A stretch of 64,000 nt of DNA. It comes from Dastarcus helophoroides. Taxonomy: Eukaryota; Arthropoda; Insecta; Coleoptera; Bothrideridae. Below are positions 35,001 to 41,268 of this stretch, one piece after another (the first letter of the stretch is position 1; each line of letters opens with the position of its first letter). The notes beneath the pieces were generated by a model. The model saw only the letters and a list, made by a program, of their open reading frames with translations. It ran no database searches and was not told where the DNA came from. A program made the position numbers and the translations under genes. The stretch lies in assembly GCA_028583605.1 (NCBI GenBank), contig CM053326.1:7386587-7450586 (forward strand), in the 5' to 3' direction.

Positions 35001-37299
35001 TTTTAAAAAGTTTTTAAAACCGAAGATTGCTTTTAAAGATTAAAATTTTCAAACAAAGTCACAGAGGAACACTGGACAAAATTTTCAACGTAAAAAAGGT
35101 GAACTCAAAATTTACCACTTTAATCTTAAATGTTTATAAAAAAATCTCTTAATGTTCGATAAAAATTCAAGATTAAACTCCTGATTGGAAAAAAAAGCTC
35201 AAATTTCGGGAAAAAACCAAAGTTTATAAAAATAGAATTTGGTTTAATACAAAATCTTAGGACCGATTCGAGATTTGTTAGAAAATTTTGAATTAAAAAA
35301 ATATGCAATTTTCAAATATAATTATGGAATTTTAATAAATATTTCTAATTTCTAGTACAGTGGGTATTAAATTTTTTTACTTGAAAATTGACAATTTCTC
35401 AAATATTCCAAATTTGGAAGTTTGGTTCGAAATTTTGAAGTATTCTGTTTTGGTTTTTATTTGCAAAACTTTTACTTTTGACTCAAAAATTAGACTATTT
35501 TTAAAAATGTTGATTTTTTCTTTGGAAATATCGACTTTTTTGTAGAGAAAAAAAAATAAATAAAAATTTTAAACAAGTCGAACAAATTTTTCTTAAAGAA
35601 ATTGAAAATTTTAAGTTTGAACTAGAAATTTTGATAAAAACTGGAATTTTTTTATTGTCTTTTTGACCAAATTTTTAAAATAACAACTACTAGATAAGTA
35701 ATAAATAATTGTGAATTTAAAATCGAAATTTTAACAAATGCATTGAATGCATCGTATGAAAATACATCGATATTTCTGGTATTTCCGAATCGAATACTAT
35801 TCGATGTTTGTAATGGAAAGATCGAATAATTTCGAAACATCGATGTATATCGAATATCCCTAATCGATGGATTCAATTCGTTGTGGGACATCCTTTATTG
35901 AAAGCGTTTTCTTACTTTACAAATTTTTTCAGGTCATCGACGGACATAAAGTCGTTATAAACGAAACCACCTACAACAAACAAGGACCAAATGGTGGAGC
36001 ATTCTTCAAGATTCGCGTAATTGACGTAAAACCCGACGGCTCTGAAATAACAACTGAAAATGATAGCGAAGCAATTACTAGCTCTCCAAGAGATGTTGAA
36101 CCGTTGGACGAGAAGAACAGCGCAGAAAATGAAATCAGCAAGAGCAACGATATTGAGGTTGGTCCCCAAAAACTAAAAACAGCTGCTTAACCAACATGCA
36201 TGAGAAAGTATTACTTATTAAATTAATATTAATGGTATTTTTTAGAAAATCGTGATCATAGACACTTAATCGTATTGTTTATTCTTGCAGTATGCATTAT
36301 TCTGGTTTATAATTTTATTTACTCTTAGATGCTATTTATACTTGGGAAACATTGATCATAATTTTCTGAAAGAAAATGTTTTAATCTATTTTTGCAATAT
36401 TTACACTATATTTTTAAAATTGTAATTTTACAAAATAATAGTATATTATGTACTGTATTGCTGTTTTACAATAAACTATAACACATAAAAAGTTTATTTT
36501 TAACTTATTTAAGGCGCGCTTGAATGCATGACGTAAAACTCTTTACTAATTTTATTTAGACAGGCTTTCACTAAAACGTCAATTCGGTGCTTAACAATTT
36601 TCACATATATTAATAATTACTTAACTTCTAACTAGTTAAATAGTTTTTACATAACATATTAATTTAACCTCATAAAACTGTAAATGTCATTAACTGTTAT
36701 CTTTACTTTTTAAACCATCTTTTATATGTTTCTTCGCACTTTTCATTTCTCTGCACTTTCTTAATAGGATCATCAAAGATATGAAGTGATCAAATCCTTT
36801 GATGAAGTGGATCACAAATCAACCACCCCAAGCTATGGCTCAAAGTTTCATAATAATTGGCAAAAAATAACACCGATTAATGACGAAATTCAAAATTTTA
36901 TCGAATATACGGAACCACCTCGCGATCTCAGCAAGGACACCTTAGTTAATAAGTACATGGCTGATGCTGGAGCTCCAATCGATCCTGATGCTGAAGTTTT
37001 CGATTCTACGAGATATGGACAAGGAACGTATCCTAAATACAACCAAGGAACTTATTCGAGATATCAGTCAGCGCCATATTCTGGTCCAGGGCTATAGACA
37101 AGGAATAAATCCTTCTTATGGAATGAACCCATTTTATGACCAAAGTTTTCATCCTAGATATCCAAATATTAATCGACCATATGCTTCACGATACCCACCA
37201 GCAAGTTATTCTCAATATGGCCAACAAGTATATCCTTCATATCAGCAAAGAAGTCCCAGTTATGGAAAGTACTACAGTCAGTACATGAATCCAAGATAA
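13956..37299 (+). CDS. Icarapin-like secreted protein gene (5' end missing)
   Basis: Exons at 13956-14084, 21730-21890 and 35933-36190 join in a consistent frame (phases 1, 0) with good AG acceptors and GT donors, giving 181 complete codons to a TAA stop. An alternative last exon 36768-37299 can replace the final ten codons. The third exon holds the family signature: an NTTSVTK stretch ending the second exon followed by VIDGHKVVINETTY and a KIRVIDVKPDGS block, matching the icarapin family, insect secreted proteins first known as a honeybee venom allergen but widely expressed. The acidic Ser/Glu-rich tail also fits. The exon with the start codon and signal peptide was not recognised and may lie upstream of 1. 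The two internal introns are 7.6 and 14.0 kb and carry most of the transposons of the window. Function is unknown; extracellular location is inferred from the family. Confidence 0.8.
14085..15242. other. Intron sequence, nothing recognised
   Basis: Starts with the GTAAGT donor of the exon above. AT-rich with no recognisable gene or mobile element up to the TA that flanks the next transposon. Confidence 0.5.
15245..18917. mobile_element. TA-flanked element with about 200-bp terminal inverted repeats
   Basis: Left end CAGAATGGACCATAAGTAAT (after TA at 15243) is mirrored by the right end ending GGTCTATTCTG before TA (18918). The inverse match continues for about 200 bases on each side (15245-15445 and 18717-18917), including GGTACACAGA, AAATGTAGCTAAATCA and CAGGGTG words. 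The TA duplication suggests a mariner/Tc1-type element. No transposase is recognisable: the interior holds unique sequence (15450-16370) and then a TTTCGA-type array. It lies in the first identified intron of the icarapin-like gene. Confidence 0.75.
16380..18060. repeat. TTTCGA-type array with strand switches
   Basis: The plus strand is T-rich (TTTTTCAAAATTTCGA style) from about 16380 to 16970, becomes A-rich (AAAAAGTCGAAATT style) to about 17330, and then T-rich again to about 18060. The switches mean parts of the array can fold on each other. Open frames at 16531-16785, 16874-17107, 17123-17344 and 17328-17534 are products of the repeat. Confidence 0.7.
18946..19215. mobile_element. Mobile-element fragments with hairpin and a pogo-type end
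   Basis: The block 19151-19215 ends ATCAAGAGTCGACTG followed by TA, which on the other strand is a typical pogo/Tigger start (CAGTCGACTCTTGATA); its partner end was not found. Just before it, 19040-19087 holds two overlapping perfect hairpins: GACAGC/GCTGTC around a three-base loop, and GTCATCTTCA/TGAAGATGAC around 16 bases. The adjoining text at 18950-18990 (CTTCAAAAATTAAAATACAG) recurs at 54657. Confidence 0.5.
19550..20120 (+). mobile_element. Hammerhead-ribozyme retroelement (Penelope/retrozyme-like), copy 1
   Basis: A non-coding element of 571 bases flanked by a 13-bp duplication TATGATACTTATA at 19537-19549 and 20121-20133 (up to three bases may belong to the element end). The first part, 19550-19758, is inverted relative to the rest: 19551-19690 pairs with 19755-19900, and 19706-19758 pairs with 20063-20116. 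The forward part carries a full hammerhead ribozyme at 20019-20085. The inverted part begins (read on the minus strand) near the base just 3' of the ribozyme cleavage position, as expected if self-cleaved unit RNA was the template. Variable long duplications, no poly-A and inverted plus tandem units are features of Penelope-like elements and their non-autonomous relatives. There is no reverse transcriptase here, so it would need one in trans. Confidence 0.8.
20019..20085 (+). ncRNA. Type I hammerhead ribozyme, copy 1
   Basis: The catalytic core is complete: CUGACGA at 20036-20042 and GAAA at 20057-20060. Stem II is GAUC (20043-20046) with GGUC (20053-20056), four pairs with one U-G wobble around a UAACAA loop. 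Stem I pairs ACCAAA (20030-20035) with UUUGGU (20067-20072), then after an internal loop UUGGA (20022-20026) with UCCAA (20074-20078). Stem III is minimal, AC/GU around CG, leaving GUA as cleavage triplet with the cut predicted after A20066. The ACCGGU word is self-complementary, allowing dimeric folding as known for minimal-stem-III hammerheads in Penelope-like elements. Self-cleavage is inferred, not shown. Confidence 0.88.
20134..21729. other. Intron sequence with a possible MITE fragment
   Basis: Ends with the acceptor TCTTTTCAG of the next icarapin-like exon. A TACAGGGTAAGTCA word at 20292 and a weak partner CATCCTGTATA near 20698 could be ends of an old TA-type MITE, but the match is too short to call. 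Confidence 0.4.
21730..21890 (+). CDS. Icarapin-like, internal coding exon 2
   Basis: Acceptor TCTTTTCAG before 21730 and donor GTAACC after 21890. It completes a split arginine codon and reads TLTRMRHQMNQLLNGFGSRL, then a short acidic and phenylalanine-rich part and the NTTSVTK motif at its end in phase 0. The amphipathic helix-like start and the NTTS-type junction are where the icarapin family shows conserved positions. Confidence 0.85.
21891..24952. other. Intron with TTTCGA-type array and one transposon end
   Basis: From 21891 to about 23330 nothing is recognised. Between about 23340 and 24440 a T-rich degenerate array of the TTTCGA kind occurs. The piece 24485-24532 (a G run, GGACCCCCTCC, then CCTGGCTACGTGCCTG) looks like the right end of a DNA transposon whose other strand begins CAGGCACGTAGCCAGG; no left partner was found. 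Confidence 0.5.
23340..24440. repeat. Degenerate T-rich TTTCGA-type array
   Basis: Repeated words such as AAATTTCGA, TTTCGATTTT and AAAATTTTC recur at roughly 20-30 base spacing with heavy drift. It is more diverged than the other arrays and no bounding element was found. Confidence 0.5.
24953..26719. mobile_element. hAT-like element with TAGGGATGTAACGAAT-type ends
   Basis: Left end TAGTGATGTAACGAATATTC is mirrored by the right end ...GTTACATCCCTA, whose other strand reads TAGGGATGTAACGAATGTTA. Sub-terminal ATTCGCATTCGC words occur on both sides. Flanking octamers CCTTATTT and CTTTATAG agree only partly, so the duplication is weak. The interior is a T-rich TTTCGA-type array (about 25340-26600) preceded at 25225-25290 by a block shared in inverse with the hAT element at 8797-11697. 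No transposase was found; the 169-residue open frame at 25907-26416 is repeat-derived. Confidence 0.65.
25340..26600. repeat. TTTCGA-type array, T-rich on plus strand
   Basis: Repeating CTTTTTTCTCGAAATTTCGA-like units of about 21 bases, best preserved near 25370-25420 and 25900-26000. A period that is often a multiple of three keeps a long open frame of F, S, K and N residues (25907-26416) without any domain. Confidence 0.75.
26720..28658. other. Intron sequence, nothing recognised
   Basis: AT-rich intronic DNA between two transposons. No exon, RNA gene or repeat could be supported. It ends at the TAA target triplet of the Zator-like element. Confidence 0.45.
28662..31859 (-). mobile_element. 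Zator-like DNA transposon, 3.2 kb, TAA target duplication
   Basis: Ends are GGGGCCGTTCATAAATTACG on the left and, read inward on the other strand, GGGGCTGTTCATAAATTATG on the right, a 26-bp inverted repeat with two mismatches. Both ends are flanked by TAA (28659-28661 and 31860-31862). Three-base duplications, GGGG-type ends and a DDE protein resembling bacterial ISAzo13-type transposases are hallmarks of the Zator superfamily. A run of 15 C bases lies next to the right repeat. The element sits in the 14 kb intron of the icarapin-like gene, opposite to it in orientation. Confidence 0.75.
28968..31567 (-). pseudogene. Zator-like transposase, interrupted
   Basis: First exon 31567 (or the inner ATG at 31513, starting MSGYLHPLLFKAWIKGF) to 31288, then a 170-base intron with GTTAGT donor and TTCTTACAG acceptor, then exon 2 from 31117. 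Exon 2 begins with a Lys/Glu-rich coiled-coil part (to 30587) followed by a stop, the stretch TLDDLVKELETLGFNLSRSA, another stop near 30490 and a frameshift near 30360. The frame 30392-29289 holds the catalytic core: SQDDKEHIPIG (first D, residue 25), TVDGGPDENPRF (second D, residue 143) and FNRVEPRMAPLSHQL (E, residue 187). An in-frame TAA at 29291-29289 separates this from the C-terminal part, which holds a C2H2 finger (C-x2-C-x12-H-x4-H). Function would be cut-and-paste transposition; this copy is inactive unless stops are bypassed. The D-D-E assignment follows ISAzo13-like proteins. Confidence 0.75.
31863..32359. other. Intron spacer between two transposons
   Basis: AT-rich, no gene seen; it ends at the ATCGATGG target octamer (32360-32367) of the following hAT element. 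Confidence 0.45.
32640..33200. repeat. TTTCGA-type array, left part
   Basis: T-rich units (CTCGAAATTTCGCCTTTAAT style) to about 32880, then A-rich units (TTTCGAGAAAAAAGTCAATA style) to about 33030, giving a strand switch at about 32890. Unit length is about 22-24 bases. Confidence 0.7.
33219..33696 (+). mobile_element. Hammerhead-ribozyme retroelement (Penelope/retrozyme-like), copy 2
   Basis: A 478-base element flanked by a 14-bp duplication AGAAAAAAGTTCTT at 33205-33218 and 33697-33710 (some bases at the right may be element). An inverted leader of about 75 bases (33219-33293) precedes a forward unit. The words CCTATTGGTCTGTGCATTAT occur near 33299 and again near 33679, so just over one full unit of about 380 bases is present in tandem register, with the ribozyme near its end. 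It shares more than 90 percent of its bases with copy 1 by eye but has a different inverted leader, so the two are independent insertions. Its host is a TTTCGA array. Confidence 0.8.
33592..33658 (+). ncRNA. Type I hammerhead ribozyme, copy 2
   Basis: Core CUGACGA at 33609-33615 and GAAA at 33630-33633. Stem II is GAUC (33616-33619) with GAUC (33626-33629), fully Watson-Crick, where copy 1 has a U-G wobble. Stem I pairs ACCAAA (33603-33608) with UUUGGU (33640-33645), then UUGGA with UCCAA. The cleavage triplet is GUA with the cut predicted after A33639. All core bases needed for catalysis are intact. Confidence 0.88.
33711..35650. repeat. TTTCGA/AATTTTGAAAAA array, A-rich on plus strand
   Basis: About 1.9 kb of degenerate units such as AAAATTTTGAAAAAATATCG, drifting to AATTTTCAAAAA words; it turns T-rich again at about 35380. 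Open frames here are short and repeat-derived. Confidence 0.7.
35933..36190 (+). CDS. Icarapin-like, signature exon with stop
   Basis: Acceptor AAATTTTTTCAG before 35933; translation begins VIDGHKVVINETTYNKQGPN and continues with KIRVIDVKPDGSEITTEND, the conserved icarapin segment, followed by an acidic Ser/Glu-rich tail and a TAA stop at 36188-36190. A weak internal donor GAG/GTTGGT at 36157 would keep frame with the exon at 36768. A polyadenylation signal AATAAA lies at 36470-36475. Confidence 0.9.
   Translation, partial: VIDGHKVVINETTYNKQGPNGGAFFKIRVIDVKPDGSEITTENDSEAITSSPRDVEPLDEKNSAENEISKSNDIEVGPQKLKTAA
36470..36475 (+). terminator. AATAAA polyadenylation signal, short form
   Basis: Canonical AATAAA 280 bases after the stop of the signature exon, in AT-rich DNA; the expected 3' end of the shorter icarapin-like transcript. 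Confidence 0.55.
36768..37299 (+). CDS. Icarapin-like, alternative last exon (Tyr/Pro/Gly-rich), with frameshift
   Basis: Acceptor CTTTCTTAATAG precedes 36768. Joined to the donor at 36157 it continues in phase 0 with DHQRYEVIKSFDEVDHK, then a domain ending in a Tyr/Gln/Gly/Pro/Ser-rich low-complexity tail (YGQGTYPKYNQGTYSRY and similar). In the present sequence the frame stops at 37095-37097, just after a GGG run at 37089-37091; with one G fewer the frame continues without a stop through a further YGQQVYPSYQQRSPSYGKY-type tail to the TAA at 37297-37299. The continuing low-complexity composition on both sides indicates one original frame. It may be an assembly error, a polymorphism or a real truncation. 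Being a separate gene is the alternative, but no own start exon was seen. Confidence 0.65.
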
Positions 37300-37584
37300 A
37301 CAGAAATCAATGTTATTATTCCAAGACTGATTCCATCTAAGCAGTGTCATGATGTATATCTTGCCAAAGATTTTTTCGACGGTCAGTAGTTTAATATTCA
37401 CTTTAGAGTATCACTTAATATTTAACATATCGAACGATTTACAAACTAATAAGATACTTTATAGTGAATCTTTAAGGCTGACCAATTTTTGCTGAATTGT
37501 AGCAAAATCCGACAGCTGACATTTATACTTTTTTTTACAAAATTTGTTATTTATTATAATTGCTATTTATTTTTTTAAGTGATC

Positions 37585-37590
37585 AATAAA
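37585..37590 (+). terminator. AATAAA polyadenylation signal, long form
   Basis: Canonical AATAAA 286 bases after the end of the Tyr-rich exon, supporting 36768-37299 as a terminal exon. Confidence 0.55.
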
Positions 37591-38491
37591 GTGTTTCACC
37601 TTTAATGAGATTTTTTTATACATGTCGTTTCTGAACATTCTAATTTACAGTTGGGAACATTATAAAAACTTCAGAATATAGCTGAAGACACTACAAAAAA
37701 CTGAAAAATAGTAGATTAAAAACCACTTGGTAGATTTTTCCATTGCTACAATACAGGGTGAGTCACTAAGCGGGAATCGGTCTTTGGTAGGCGTATCGAT
37801 TGAAATATCGAAAAATATTTTGAATAAAAGTTGTTCGAAATAAAGTTCTTCATAATCTAAAATTATTGTTAAATATGGCGGCCTTTCGGTTGCATCGGAA
37901 ATGAACACAACTTTTTTATTTTAAATAGAACACCCTATGTATTTTTACATTTTTGGATTTCTTGTTAAAAATGAATATGAATTTATTAAGACAACAAAGA
38001 CCCTTAGTTGAACCGTTTTCGCGTAATTTAATTTTTTTGGTTAAATTTGACGATTTCGGAGCTTGACGCCATTAACGATATTTTCCAAACGCAATGACTC
38101 AGAGTTGCGTGGCATACGGTTTTGGATTCAGGAAGAAATGGAGTATTTGTTTACGTCTTTGCTGTTAGCAAGATTTTTTAAATTTTTTCACATCCGTCGA
38201 CACAATTCTTCAGTTGTTCAAACATGCATAACTTAATTTTTTCAAATGAAACCACCTATCTTGGATTATCTTATCGGATGCGAAATTTAATTACCTTTTT
38301 TTTGGTACCAGGTATTGCCACCTCCGTCCAATAATTTTTGAGAAATTTAGAATTTTGTAAAAATTTTAATTAATTTCGTATTATCGCGTTAGTCCTGGAT
38401 GTCGCGGTTTTGTTTCGTCTCGTTTGTCCGGCAATAACTGACAGTTTATCTCATTGTTGTCGCGAGGTCTTGGTATTAGTACTGAAAGACA

Positions 38492-39551
38492 ATGTTTTCT
38501 CAAGAAGAATTGGTCGATATGGTTTACGCCTTGAGCAGTGCTGACAGAAATCCATTTCTTGCCTCAAGAATTTATGCCCAACGCTTTGCCGATAGGAGAC
38601 ATCCAAATTCAGCGGCATTCGCTAAATTGAGAGAGAGGTTTGAGCGAACTGGTAGTACGAAATACGAGAAAAAGAAGCGTAGAAAACCAACGACGCATGA
38701 AAAAAACCAAGTTTTAGTAGCGGCTGCTGTTGTCCAAGATCCGCATTTAAGTACCAGAATAATAAGCACGGAATTACAAATAAGTCAAACCTCGGTTTCA
38801 CGAATCTTGCGTAAAAATAAGTTTCATCCGTATCGTGTCCAGCTAGTACAGGAACTCGATCAAGCTGATTTCAACAACCAAATGCAGTTTTATGAGTGGG
38901 CGTTACGAAAACTACAAGAACAAAATGACTTTTTGGACAATGTACTATTTACTGACGAATGTACATTTCATAAGAACGGCTTCGTGGGAAGACACAACTC
39001 CCATTACTACCACACTGAAAATCCTCATTGAATAAGGCCCTTAGACCATCAGCATAGGTGGTCTCTGAATGTTTGGGGCGGTGTCATAGGAAGATTTGTT
39101 GTCGGACCACACTTTTTCAATGAACTTTTGAATGCCAACAATTACTTGCATTTTTTGCAAAATCAATTGCCCGAAATGATAGACAATTTGCCTCTTGCTG
39201 TCGTGCGGCAAATGTGGTTCCAACATTGATGGGGCACCGGCACATTATGGAAGGGATGTAAGGGAGTTCCTCAGTACACAATTCCCTAACAAGTGGATAG
39301 GAAGAGGAGGTCCAGTGGCATGGCCCGCAAGATCACCGGATTTAACTAAGCCAGACTTTTTCTTGTGGGGTCATGTTAAGCAAGTTGTGTACCAAGAACC
39401 ACCAACTACCCGAGAAGGTATGATGGACAGGGTTCGTGTTGCTTTCCAAAATATCAATGAAAACGTCTTGGTGGATGTGAACAATTCTTTGCTACAGAGA
39501 CTGCGCATTTGCCATCGTCAAGCTGGTGGTTATGTTGAACATTTAATTTAA
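38492..39551 (+). pseudogene. Mariner/Tc1-superfamily transposase, DD41D-like, two lesions
   Basis: N-terminal helix-turn-helix region of DUF4817 style starting MFSQEELVDMVYALSSADRN, a Lys/Arg-rich linker, and a second helix-turn-helix near ISQTSVSRILRKNKFHPYR. The catalytic part shows FTDECTFHKNGFVG (first D), DGAPAHYGRDV (second D) and SPDLTKPDFFLWGHVK (third D), with 41 residues between the second and third by my count. A TGA at 39029-39031 stands where the family has tryptophan (PH-stop-IRPLDHQHRWSLNVWGG), and one extra T near 39224 shifts the frame before the second D. With these repaired, the frame would run about 350 residues. It is inactive as read. Confidence 0.85.
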
Positions 39552-39664
39552 TTTTATTATTACCATTGTTTATGTATTCTTCTTAATATTTGTTGCAACT
39601 TACTGTTACCGATTTGTTTATTGTTTATTTACTTTCTTTAATGCTTTACACTGAAATCCAATGA

Positions 39665-40192
39665 TGATTTTCAGTATCGTGGTGTATCGTTTCCTTCCCA
39701 CGAAGCGGTTCTTAAAAAATGTTTGTACATTCGTCGGTAAATAGTACAATGTCCGAAACGGTCATTTTGTTCCTGCAGATTATGTAACGTCCATTCACAC
39801 AACTGCATCGATTGTTAGTCAGCTTGATTGAGTTCTTGCACTAGCTAGGTGAGATACGGATGAAACTTGTTTTTACACAATCATGAAACCGATTTTTGGC
39901 TTATTTGTAATGTCACACTTATTCTTCTGGTTCTTAAGTGCGGATCTTGGACAACAGCAGCCGCTAGTAAAACTTGGTTTTCTTCATGCGTCGTTGGTTT
40001 TCTACGCTCCTTTTTCTCGTATTTCGTACTACCAGTTCGCTCAAACCTCTCTCTCAATTTAGCGAATGCCGCTGAATTTGGATGTCTCCGATCGGCAAAG
40101 CGTTGGGCATAAATTCTTGAGGCAAGAAATGGATTTCTGTCAGCACTGCCCAAGGCATAAACCATATCGACCAATTCTTCTTGAGAAAACAT
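39665..40192 (-). pseudogene. Second transposase copy, N-terminal half only
   Basis: Starts with the same MFSQEELVDMVYALGSADRN at 40192 and runs to about residue 103, then breaks near 39881 and is recognisable in other frames to about 39665 (first D region, TDECTF). Substitutions such as ALGSADRN for ALSSADRN and LRTRRISVTLQISQKS for LSTRIISTELQISQTS show it came from a different family member than the left arm, not from a fresh arm duplication. Confidence 0.8.
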
Positions 40193-41018
40193 TGTCTTTC
40201 AGTACTAATACCAAGACCTCGCGACAACAATGGGATAAACTGTCAGTTATTGCCGGACAAACGAGACGAAACAAAACCGCGACAACCAGAGCTAACGCGA
40301 TAATACGAAATTAATTAAAATTTTTACAAAATTCTAAATTTCTCAAAAATTATTGGACGGAGGTGGCAATACCTGGTACCAAAAGAAAGGTAATTTAATT
40401 TCGCATCCGATAACATAATCCAAGATAGGTGGTTTCATTTGAAAAAATTAAGTTATGCATGTTTGAACAACTGAAGAATTGTGTCGACGGATGTGAAAAA
40501 ATTTAAGAAATCTTGCTAACAGCAAAGACGTAAACAAATACTCCATTTCTTCCTGAATCCAAAACCGTATGCCACACAACTCTGAGTCATTGCCTTTGAA
40601 AAATATCGTTAATGGCGTCAAGCTCGGAAATCGTCAAATTTAACCTAAAAAATTAAATTACGCGAAAACGGTTCAACTAAGGGCCTATGTCATCTTAATA
40701 AATTCATATTCATTTTTAACAAGGAATCCAAAAATGTAAAAATACATAGGGGGTTCTATTTAAAATAAAAAAGTTGTGTCTATTTCCGGTGCAACCGGAA
40801 GGCCGCCATATTTGGCAATAATTTTAGGTTGTGGAGAACTTTATTTCGAACAACTTTTATTTAAAACATTTTTTGATATTTTGAACGATACGCCTACCAA
40901 AGGCCGATTCCCGCTTAGTGACTCACCCTATATAAACTTCTAAGAATAATTTATTTCAGTGCGGTGTACATACTGAACGGATTGGAATATTTTCATTAGA
41001 GATGAAGATATTGACCAA

Positions 41019-41056
41019 TTTTTTTTTATTTATTTATTTATTTATTTATTTATTTC
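41019..41056. repeat. T/TTTA simple repeat at the LINE 3' end
   Basis: A T run followed by about seven TTTA units; on the element strand it is the AAATAAATAAAT tail, and it marks the 3' end of the minus-strand LINE. Confidence 0.9.
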
Positions 41057-41268
41057 CAATACCCGACAGGCTAGCCCAGTTACAGGGTAGTGATTACAAT
41101 TATCAAAAATTTAAATATAGGTATTACAGGATAATTAATTATATAAATTATAGATATTACTAAGATCTATTTTGCGAATATTTGAAATAAAATTATTTAA
41201 CGTGCATTGGAATATGTCAATTTCTCTACTAATTTTATTTCCAATAATACTAAACTGGCTTATTGGCG

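Larger units (their letters stand above)
32368..35862. mobile_element. hAT-like element with ATCGATGG TSD, hosting an array and a hammerhead element
   Basis: Left end TAGAGGTGTCCACTTGAATC and right end ATATCGAATATCCCTA lie between perfect 8-bp duplications ATCGATGG at 32360-32367 and 35863-35870. Sub-terminal CATCGATG, ATCGAATA and TTTCGATA words are shared by both sides. A second hAT-like end (TAGGGATGCAACGTCG) lies inside at 32488, pointing to nesting. The interior is TTTCGA-type array (about 32640-33200 and 33711-35650), split by the hammerhead-ribozyme element 33219-33696. The right end is only 70 bases before an icarapin-like exon. Confidence 0.75.
37754..40930. mobile_element. Two mariner-type copies head-to-head between shared TIRs
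   Basis: The left end CAGGGTGAGTCACTAAGCGG and the right end, read inward on the other strand, TAGGGTGAGTCACTAAGCGG, are each flanked by TA (37752-37753 and 40931-40932). The inverse match is not a short TIR: it runs about 1,270 bases, left arm 37754 to about 39031 and right arm about 39653 to 40930, symmetric around base 39342. Over the first 200 bases the arms agree at about nine of ten positions. The left copy contains a nearly full transposase, the right copy only its N-terminal part. It lies 450 bases after the end of the icarapin-like gene. Confidence 0.85.
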
